42,546 nucleotides of DNA from JBAZHE01 sp964547855 (lineage in GTDB: Bacteria > Patescibacteriota > Patescibacteriia > Patescibacteriales > WJLG01): NCBI GenBank assembly GCA_964547855.1, contig CAZJPG010000011.1, positions 1 to 42,546 of the forward strand, written 5' to 3'. The position numbers and the translations under genes are program-made. The stretch's first letter is position 1, and every line of letters begins with the position of its first letter. Below are positions 21,397-33,300 of the stretch, in pieces. A model generated the notes under the pieces. The model had not been told where the DNA came from and did not search any database. It saw nothing but the letters and a program-made list of their open reading frames with translations.

Positions 21397-24300
21397 ATGT
21401 TAGTAAAAAATAAGCGGAAGTTAACGAAAGCAAACGTCGTGGGCGTCTTAGCCTTGTTTTTGGCTATTGGATGCTTTTCGTTTTTATTACTGTCGACAAA
21501 TCGTTTTTCGGCTGCCGCATTTTTTTCCTGGGTACAGAATCTTTGGACTGGAGAAGCTACTTCCACTCTGGCCGTCTATCCGGCCAATGAGAACAATTGG
21601 TCTCATTATTCATCCTCTACCAACATAGACTTCTCTTCGCAAGTGGCGACGAGTGGTCTTGTTTCTTATTGGTCTTTTGATGGCGATACAAACGATGACT
21701 TCGGAACTAATGACGGCGTTGCTTCAGGATCACCGACCTATGCCACTGGTACTCAGGGGCAGGCATTATCACTCGATGGTAATGACGACTATATAGAAAT
21801 ACCTCATGACTCAAGTCTTGACCTGACAGCGAGTTTTACGATATCTGCCTGGGTGAAGAAGGGGGAAGACTGGCGGCAACAGACAATATTATCCAAAGGC
21901 GGTAATTATGCTTTGGCTATCGGAGAAGACAATCGACCTTATTTTGAGATAATAGATGGCAGTGAAACAAATGATGGTATTGGGATAGGAATAACCGCTA
22001 GATCTTTTAGCATAGTATATGATGGAACTATATATCGTGACAGCAATGCTGATTATAATATTTACCGCTATGATGGTGGAACGACTTGGACAAGCGTCGG
22101 AGAATTGCCTTTGCCGGCCCGTACCGCTACGGTTTATAATGGCAAATTATTTGTCGGTTTATCGAGCGTTTCGGGTTGTAATGATGATGCTACGGCTAGA
22201 GTTTACCGTTATGATGGGGGAACTACTTGGACCGATTTAGGGAATCTTGGTAATGGCGGTGGAGGAGAATCAAGTTGTGAAGTTAATGCTCTTGTTGTTT
22301 ATGAAGGAGATCTTTACGCAGGTGTTTATAACGAAGCAAGAGTTTACCGTTATGAAGGCGGGACAACTTGGACTGACGTTGGAGAGGGTGGATATTTTGG
22401 ATTGACGGTCTATGATGGATCAATTTACGGTGTCCGTTACGGTAATAATGACATAGTTCGTTATGATGGAGGAAGTACTTGGACAAATATTGGAGGATCA
22501 TTCAATGGGGCAGCTAGAACTATCAATGTTTTTGATAATAAGATGTATGTTAGAAGTGTTGACGGGTATGTTTATAGTTATGATGGTTCATCTTGGGTTG
22601 ATGCCGGCTTAATGACTATTTCAACTTCTTCCGCTCAGGATGATTCTTTTATTACGTATAATAATAAATTATATGGCTCAGATAACGGGGCGATGTATCG
22701 TTATGACGGAGGAACTTCTTGGACTAATATTTCTGGTTCGGCTGGTTTAGGGATGGTTGTTTATCAGGGTCGCATTTGGAGTGGGTATACAACTTTATTT
22801 TACGGTAATGGGGCAGCCGCTTATGCTGGTAAAGAGATTGGCGATAATGGGTTCATGGAAGTTCTAAACAATGAAAGCGAAACAGGAGATCACTTTGTTA
22901 ATTTGGCAGCTACTTATAATGGTTCTGTATTGAACTTGTATCTTGACGGTGAGATGGTGGCGTCAACTTCATATTCCATGGATATAGGCACCTCCAGTGA
23001 ACCTTTACGTATAGGTCAGGGTTGGGGTTCAAATCGTGGAGGGAGATCTAAATCCGGCGAAGACAGTTTCCGTGGCCTGATCGACGAAGTCCGTATTTAC
23101 AACCGAGCTCTTTCCGCCGAAGAGATCGTCGGTAATTACAAAGCGGAGAAATACGGAGAGAATGGTCTTTTTCTAACTTCATCTTCAAGCTCTATAACAC
23201 ATACTTCTGATTCCGATTTCAACGGCACCACCGCCAGCACCTCCATTTCCAGTGGTAACATATCCTTGGAGTATGTCGGCGGCGTAGCAGACGATACCCC
23301 ATATTCTTTCGTCGGCACCGCCACTCCTATTTTTCGTTCTGTTGGTCCTAGCAATGACAATGAATTAGCCTCTGGCACCGCCTCATTCACCATTGACATC
23401 GATTCTGCCGGCAATGCTGTTTTCTCTGGTGATAGTTTACCAAGCAATGTTGGTGTCGGTGACGCCGTTGTCTATGATACTAATGACGACAATGTCATTG
23501 ATTCCAGTGATGGTATTCTTTTCATTCATTCTCGCACCGATAATAATAATTATGTTCTAAGGACTGAATCAGGATTATCGACGATAGCTAGTGCAACATC
23601 TGGCAATGACACCTGGTTCGTTTATCGTTCCTACACTTCTTTGGCCAATGCTGAATCAGGGACAGTGAACACTTCCATTCCAGTGGCTTTCGATTCTTGG
23701 TCCAATGGCCGCGATCTGGTTACTAATAATGAGATATGGAACATCGCCTGCTATGGTGACGCGGCGGACACTCAGGCTGTTACGGTAAGTGGTTGGAATA
23801 CTGCAACTAGTACTTATCTTAGAATTTTCACTCCATTCTTATCATCAGAGGTTGGCGTTAGCCAGCGTCATGATGGAGTCTGGAATGATGGCAGATATTA
23901 TTTGCAGCCTCAAAATGATGTTAACTGCATAGAAGTTAATAATAGTTATGTGAGAATAGAGGGCTTGCAAATTTATTTTTCTTATTCTAACACAGCCTAT
24001 GTCTATAGTGTTTTGATCAGCGGTGGAATAGAGAATTATGTTAGTAATTCCATCATGAGAGGGCCTAATTTCGTTACTGGAACTTATGATGGTGGTTTCA
24101 GGGTGACTTCTTTAAGCGCTGGCAGCAATTATCTTTATAACTCGACTATATATGATTGGGTTGATTCCGGTTACCATGGTTATGGAGTCGCTCAATCAAG
24201 CACTAATACCAATAACAAACTTTACGTTTATAATGTGACCGTAGCTAATTCCGGTTATGGTTTTTGGGGCGCTGAAACGGCTGGTAAATTTTATATAAAA

Positions 24301-27300
24301 AATTCCATCGCTCAAGATTGTGTGGATGGTTTTGTCAATGTTTTTGTGTCGTCGTCTACCGACTATAATATTTCGGATATTTCTGGCGACGCCATAAACG
24401 ATTCTTTCTCTGGTGGTTACACCAAAGTTTCTTTCGTTAGTTCTTCAACAAAAGATTTTAGATTGAGTGTTAATGATGTAAGCGCTAAAGATCGCGGCGC
24501 TGATCTGTCTTTGGATTCTTATCTTTCTTTTTCTTACGACATTAATAAAGAAGTTCGTCCGTCCGGTTATGTTTGGGACATTGGCTCTGATGAATATTCC
24601 GGTTATGTCGCCTCCGGGACTTATACCTCCTTGCCGTTATCCATAGCCAATATTGATTTTGGCGTCGCTAGTTGGACTACTAGTATAGCTACTGGCACCT
24701 CCCTTAAATTCCGTACTGGTACCACTTCTGATATGGCCGATGCACCGACTTGGAGCAGTTGTTATGAATATTGGAATGGTTACGATATTTCCAATAGCTC
24801 CTGCGTGACCGATGGTCAGCCATATTTGCAATATCAAGTAGGCTTATCGACCATTAATAAATGGGTCTCTCCGGTATTCTCCGATATTACGATTTATTAT
24901 GATAATTACCATGCCTCTGGGAGTATAGTTTCTTCTGCGTTCGATTGGGGTGAAGATGCCGCGACCATGAATGGTTTGTCGTGGACTGAATTGGTGTTAG
25001 CCAATACAAATATAACGACGTCATTAAGAACAGCTAGTACTAGTGGGAATTTAAATTCCACATCTTGGTTTGCCGTAGACAGGGGTGATTGTTCGATCGT
25101 TTCTGGTAATGCCTCTTGCGGCTCATCGGCTATTTCATCTGGAATGCAAGATGGTATCGATGATCGCTTCGTGCAATATCGCGTCGATCTGTCCAGCGCC
25201 GGTTTTTATAGCCCGGTCTTATCGGAGATGATGTTGACCTCAGAATGGGGAACTTCTATTTGTAATGGGTCGATCTGTGACGTATCATCTTCAACTTCCA
25301 AGATTTCGGCAACTATTTCCTGGACGACTTTATATGATGCGACCTCTACTTTGGAATATGGCACTACTTTGAGTTATGGTTTTGCGACAAGTTCCGATGT
25401 CGCGACTACTAGCCATTCTTTTGTGATAAATGGCTTAGTGGCCTCCACTACTTATTATTTCAAAATAACTAGCACTGACGCCACATCTACAGCCTCATCG
25501 TCAAAATCGTTCCTGACTAAACCGAATATGCTTGGCCTTAACGCCGCCAAGGTCGTTTGGCTGGACGCCACTCATGTCCGCGTGACATATGATTGGACGG
25601 ATGATGCCCAACTTTTAGATTGGTATCCGACTTTGGACGCTGATATAACGAGAGGGGATTCTACCGTGACGATTCAGAGTGGTAGTACTGATATAAGGTC
25701 GATGATTTGGGATTACAGAATGATGGTCTCCGAAGTCGACACTAATGCCGCCGCCGGAGCTAGTCATCATATTAATATCTATTCCAATCTTAACGATGTC
25801 TGGTATGGTCAGTTCTACGCTCCATCCCAATCATTGGGACATGTTTGGAACGACTGGGGGAGTTTTTGGTCCACTGGCGACAGTAGTGGCGCGCCGCTTA
25901 TAACCGACAGCTCTTGGAATGAGTACATAATACAAGCTAGTTCTACGGATTTGCGCTGTTGGACCAGTGCTAGTAGTACCTGGTATCAGAGCTCTGGTGT
26001 TTATTATCCTGTCTATGACAAAAGATTGGCGCTCGGTGCCTATGGCGGCAGTAGTGAGTATGGTCTTACGACGATAACTGGTGAAGTAGAATCGTTGTCT
26101 TTGATAGACAATGTGTCTTCATCGACCTTTTCTAACTCGGCAATATTATCATTCACCACCGACGCCCCGGCTAGTAGTACTATAGAATATGGGACCAGCT
26201 TGTCTTTTGGTCTGTCGACATCGTCTAGCGATTATCTTTATGATCATGATTTTTCCGTAAGTGGTTTGGAAAAAGACGTTTTGTATTATTTCCGCATAAA
26301 GGCCACTGACATTTTGGGCAATAGTGTCTCTAGTGATGTTTACACTTTTACCCCTCAAGATGATTATATGGCTCCGGTCATCGCTAGCACTTCTTATTTT
26401 ACCGGATCGACATCGGCGACTATCTATTGGGCGACGAACGAACCCGCGACTTCGACAGTCCAGTATGGGCCAACGAACGGCTATGGTTTTTCCTCCAGCT
26501 CAGATGTCTTTGCGACCGACCACTCGATCAACATAGATGGTTTAAGTTTGGGCAATACCTATCATTTTAAAGTTTTATCGTCGGATGCTAGTGGTAATCT
26601 TAGTAGCTCTACGGACGAGTCGTTTGTAACAAAGGATCTTTTCCCTGAAATCAAGTATCATCAAGCCGGATGGATAAACACTAGCACTGTTCGTTTTATC
26701 TATGATTGGACCGACGATGACCAGCTTTTGGATTGGTCTTCGACTACAAATACCTCGCTGACCAGAGGGACTTCGACGGTGACAATAAGCGGTGGAGGAG
26801 TCGATGTTCTTGCGATGATATGGAATCAGACAATGGCAGCCTCAAGATTGAGTGCTTCCGTTAGCACCCCGTTTTCCAGCCACGTTAATTATTACACAAA
26901 TTTAGATGGATCGTGGGCTGGCGTCACTGCCTTTCCTAATCCTTCTATTGGCAATGTATGGATTGATAGTTATAAGTTTTGGGTTTTGAATGGTAGTACT
27001 AATAACTATAGTTCCGACATGGATGTTCGCGGCTTTCATAATTATGAATTTAAAATAAGCCCAACGCTTGTAAAGTCATGGACAGATGCCGATGGTATTT
27101 GGTACCAAAGAGCTGATTCATATTCTCCGTCAACTGATGGCTATATCGCACTCGGCGCTTATGGTGGTACTAGCTATTACGGGCAAGTTATTATGGAGGG
27201 CCAATTACCACCTGCTTCGTCCATATCCAGTGTTGCGACATCGACAGATGCTTCTTCTGTTGATATATCCTGGACTACCGATGGGTTCGCCGATTCCTTG

Positions 27301-30300
27301 ATAGAGTACGGCACTACTTTGTCTTATGGTTCATCTTTTTCCGATAGTTCATATATCCATTCCCACTCTTTTACTCTAAGTGGCTTATCAGGAAATACTA
27401 ATTATTATTACAGTATAACCTCGACCGATGTTTATGGTGATTCGGTTGTGTATACCGGCTCCTTTCAAACCGCTAATTACCCATCAGCCACTCCAATCTA
27501 CAGATCCGTCGGTCCATCTAACACTAATGAATTGGCTAGTGGTACTGCCACAGCCCTTCTGACCATCGATGCTTCTGGCAATGCTACTTTCTCCGGCACC
27601 ACTATCCCAAACAACGTCGGAGTGGGCGACGCCATCGTCTATGACACCGACAACTCCAATACCATCACATCGGCTGATGATATAGTCTTCATCCATGGCC
27701 GATCATCTTCCACCGCCTATACCGTCAAAACCCAATTCGGTGCCAACACCGCTACTACCACGACCGCCAACGACACTTGGTTTGTTTATCGTGCCTACAC
27801 TTCTCTCTTTAATGCTGAGGCCTCAGTGAACAACACCTCCATATTGCCTAGCTATGACAGCTGGTCAAACGGTAAGGATATTTCCTATCAGACTGGTTCC
27901 AATGAGGTTTGGAACATCGCTTGCTATGGCGATGCGGTGGATACAACCCAAGTTACTATTAATGATTGGTCAACAGCTGCTGATAATTATATTAGAATTT
28001 ACACTCCAACCTCCACTTCGGAAGTTGGAATAAGTCAAAGACATAATGGTGTTTGGGATGATAGTAAGTACAACATGAGCGTTTCTTATACCGTTTCCAG
28101 CGGTGTCATGATTGATATAAGAGAAAATTATGTTTTTGTTTCCGGGTTACAGACAAAACTCACATCATCATATTCTGATTATTCCTTGGCGATTAGAAAT
28201 ATTGGCCAGGGCGGAGAAGTTGTTGTATCAAATAATATTGTGTGGGGAGTATTGACTGGGTCTGGTTCTGGTCTTGGCATTGCAGCACAAGTTTCCAGTT
28301 ATGGTGATTACGAGGTATATAATAATATAGTTTACGGATTTTTGAATGGTACAAATGACGGCAGAGCCATTACTTCTTGTAATAATGGTAGCGGTTCTAA
28401 TTATTTTTATAATAATACTACCTTTGGCAACTACATAGGCTTTGATAATGGATGTGGCGCAGATCCTATTCTTAAGAATAATATATCTTATAATAATACA
28501 AATGATTTCTGGGGGGCTATGTCCGCTTCATCCACAAATAATGCTTATGTTGGTGGCTCAGCTCCTGGTTCTAGCAATTTAAATATCTCTGCCTATGCTT
28601 CCACTTCCGTGTTTATTGATCCTGCCAGCGGTGATTTCCGTATTCGTGGTGATTCACCAGCCGTCGACCAAGGAGCTGATTTGTCGGCTGACAAATATTT
28701 ATCTTTTGGTAAAGATATTCAAGGGCAATCTCGCCCAAATAATATTGCCTGGGACATCGGCGCCGACGAATACTACGACGAATATGCCCCAGTTATTACC
28801 TCTTTCACTATTCCGTCCGTTTCTTCCTCTACGACCATAGCTATAAATTCTTTCGGCGCCACCGATGACGTTGCTGTAACTGGATATATAATCACTGAAA
28901 GCGCGACCACTCCATCCCTATTAGATTCAAGGTGGGAGACTTTGGCTACGACCACCTATGCCTTTGTTTTATCCGGTAGAAGAACTTTGTACGCTTGGGT
29001 TAAGGATGGTAACGACAATATATCGGCCTATGCATCGTCGACTATTTTGGTGGACACTTCAGCTCCCTTTGTCTCTGAATTTAATATTGGCAAGATATCC
29101 AGTTCATCTGTCATCAGCATTAATACATTCTCTGGTTTAAATGATTATAGCTGGTCAGAAGCTAATGTTCATCAAGATTGGACAACATTTTCTATGTCGG
29201 CAGATGGTTCTGTTGTTCTGGGGGGATCGTATTATGGGTATTCGCTATATCTATCTTCGAATTATGGTATTGACTGGGAGCAAGTAGAACCAGTTTCTGT
29301 TCCATGGTTAACTTCGGCAATGTCGGCAGATGGCTCTACTATTGTTGCTGGCGGAGCTAATTACAGTCGTCTCTATCTTTCTACCACCACTGGTAGTACT
29401 TGGCATGAAATTCGTCCTATTGGAGATGTTAGCGTTGAATGGGATACTCTTTCCATTTCTCCCGATGGATCGGTCTTATTGGCTGGTGTTCAAGGTGGAC
29501 GTCTCTATATTTCTACGAGTACTGGCGCCACTTGGAAGGAGATTAGGCCAGCTGGCGACGTGAATAAAAATTGGCAACTTTCATCGATATCGTCGGATGG
29601 TTCGGTTATGGTAGTTGGTGTCAATGGTGGCCGTTTATATCGTTCGGTCAATGGCGGCAAGAATTGGTCTGAAATTCAACCCGCCGGCTCTACTGACAAG
29701 ACTTGGTGGGCGTCATCCATTTCTTATGATGGCTCAGTAATAGTGGTTGGTGTTAATGGCGGTAGACTATATATTTCTACAAATAGTGGCGTTTCTTGGA
29801 ATGAGGTTAGGCCAAATGGCGATATCGACGTTAGCTGGTATACATCATCTTTGTCGTCGTCTGGGTCAACTATTTTTGTTGGAACTGCTCCAGGCCGTTC
29901 CTATGTATCTCGTGACTACGGAGTTTCTTGGAATGAGGTTGGGCCAAATGGGGACAACGATACTTATTGGGAGGGCTCGGCTATGTCTTCAGATGGTTCG
30001 CTGATTGTAACAGGCGGTATGACGAGTAATAGTATTTATATTGGTAGTAATGAAACTTCTGATATTTCTGGATATCTGCTAACCGAAACTATTAACACGC
30101 CTTCCATTTTTGACTTAGATTGGAGTCTTGTTCCGGAAAATACTTATGATTTTGTTTCTGATGGCGTAAAATATCTTTATGCTTGGGTCAAGGATGAAGT
30201 TGGTAATGTTTCAACTCCATCTCGCTCGAGTATATTTATAGATTCATCATTGCCAAATATCAGTTTGTTTTCTGTCGCACCATATTCTACATCTAGTATA

Positions 30301-33300
30301 GTGAAAATAGATAATATCAATGCTGTTGATAGTAACATGAATATAAACTGGTCGGAGACTATGCCGGCTGGCAATGCTGACATGGCTTGGCGATCGTCTG
30401 TTTTTTCTGCTGATGGAACGACAGTTCTTGCCGGAGCTTATTATGGCCGTCTTTATGTCTCGACCACCACTGGACTAATATGGTCCGAGGTTCGTCCAGC
30501 CGGTGATGTTGATAGGAATTGGTCGACTATTTCTATGTCGCTGGATAATAACACAATAATTTCAGGAGCTTTCGGCGGTCGTCTGTATTTGTCTACTAGT
30601 ACGGGCAGACTTTGGTCTGAGGTTCGTCCGGCTGGAAATAGCAATCAAACATGGAGCACTACGGCGATGTCGTCGAACGGCTCTACTATCTTGGCAGGAG
30701 TTAACAACGGTCGTCTTTACCTTTCTGCTAATGGCGGAAAAAATTGGACCGAGCAAATTCCAGCTGGCAGTGTCAATAAGTTTTGGAAATCATCGGCAAT
30801 GTCTGATGATGGATTGATTATAATCGTTGGCGCTCAATATGGTCGTCTCTATTTTTCTTCCAATGGCGGAGACAGTTGGTCTGAAGTTAGACCAGTCGGC
30901 GATGTTGATATGTGGTGGAATACGATATCTATTTCAGCCGATGGTTCTGTCATTATTGCTGGCGTGAATAATGGGACTTCTGGCCGTTTGTATATATCAA
31001 CCGATTCCGGTAATTCTTGGTCGGAGACCATGCCAGCTGGTAATGTTAATAGGACTTGGTCTTCTTCCGCTATTTCTGACAATGGCGGAGTTATGGTAGT
31101 CGCTGCTTACGGGGGGCTTATCTATGTTTCTTTTGATCACGGATTAAATTGGATGGAGAGTGCTGTCAATGATTATTCTGATATGAATTGGCAGACATTA
31201 TCGATTTCTGGAGATGGTCTTGATATTATTTCAGGTGTTTCCACTGGCCGCGCCTATCTTGGCAAGGATTTGTTGCATTATATCTTGAGCGAATCTTCCT
31301 CGGCCCCATCCATCTACGACGCTGGTTGGACCATAGGCGCCCCAGATTCATATACCTTCGCCTCGGCCGGCTCCAAGACTCTCTATGCTTGGGCCATGGA
31401 CAATGCCAAGAATGTCTCCTTGTCCACGTCCACTGATATATTAGTGGACGATTCCGCTCCGACTGTGACCGCCTTCACGATTCCCTCCGGCTATGGTTCT
31501 CTGATCGTCCCGATATCCACCTTCACTGCTTCCGATGATAATGCCGTCACCGGTTATTTAGTGACTAATACCGCCTCTACCCCGTCATTGTTCGATACCG
31601 CCTGGGAAGTGACTCCGACCTCCACCTACATCTTTGCCACCGAAGGGGCCAAGACTCTGTATGCCTGGGCCAAGGACGCTGCTGGAAATATTAGTTCATC
31701 GATGTCTGATACTGTAACCGTCACCATCCCTCCAGCCACTCCGATCTACAGATCAGTCGGTCCATCCAATACTAACGAGTTAGCCTCTGGCACAGCCACT
31801 GCGCTTTTAACTATCGACGCTTCCGGCAACGCCACTTTCTCTGGTACTACTATCCCAAACAACGTCGGAGTAGGTGACGCCATCGTCTATGACTCCAATA
31901 ATGACAATATATTAGGCTCTTCCGATGATGTCGTCTTTATTCATGGTCGCGACTCCGGAACTTCCTACTCCGTCCGCGATCAATTCGGTAATCTATCCGC
32001 GACCACCACTTCCGCCAATGATACTTGGGCGCTATATCGCTCCTATACTTCATTGTTCAACGCTGAAGCGGGGACTATCAATGCTTCCATTCCAGTATCG
32101 TTCGATGTTTGGTCTGATGGCCGTGATCTCACTGCCTCGACTGGCGCTAATGAGATATGGAATATCGCTTGCTATGGGGATGGAATTGATGCAACGGCAG
32201 TGGACATCAACGGCTGGACAACAAGCGCCGATGACTACATTAAGATGTATACCCCAACGTCCACTTCTGAAGTGGGGGTTTCCCAGCGTCATAATGGAGT
32301 TTGGGATGATGCTAAATATTCAATTCAGGCGACTAATTCGGGTTCGGTTGTATATAATACGGGGAATAATCATTTACGAATAGACGGTTTGCAAATAGGT
32401 ATAATACTTAGTGATAATTCTGATTGGCATGCGGCCATGGCTGCTGGTAACGCTCCTGATTTTCATTTTTCAAACAACATAGTCAGAGGAAATATAACAG
32501 GATCGTCACAGTATTCTATTGGAGTGGCTTTTGATAATTCCAGCTCAGCTTATGTTTGGAATAATATAATATATGGTTTTGTAAATGGAGGTAATGTAGA
32601 ATATGGTATTTTTAGCACTGCCAGTAATGCTTATATTTATAGCAATACAATTTTTAATTCTCAAACAGGAATATCAGCAAACGGAATAGATGTTATGGTG
32701 AAGAACAATTTAATATTCGGTTCCTCAGATTCTTTTAATGGTACTCTCGATGCTTCTTCCACTAACAATGCCTATTCCGAAGGAGCTGACCTAGGTTCTA
32801 GTGGTTTGGATATATCTGGCTATGCATCGACCTCAGTGTTCATGGATCCGGCTAATAATGACTTCCGCATCCGTTACGACTCTCCGGTCAGAGACATGGG
32901 CGCCGACCTCTCATCCGATCTAAACCTAGCCTTCTCCACCGACATCGAAGGCCAATCCAGACCATATGGTGCCTCCTGGGATATCGGTGCCGATGAATTC
33001 AACCCTGCCTCCGATATCATTGTCCCAGTGATATCTAGCATCTCTACCTCTACCGCCACCACCTCTGTTACTATCACATTCTCCACCGACGAGATGTCCA
33101 CCTCGACGGTCTATTATGGTACTACCACCAGCTACGGCTATTCTTCCACCACTGATACCATCGCTACCTCCAATATTATATATATCTCCAACCTCTCCGC
33201 TTCCACCACCTACTACTTCTATATCGAAGCCACTGATGGTTTCGGCAACACCTCGACTTCCACTTCCGATACTTTCACTACCTCTGGCGCTGACAACACC

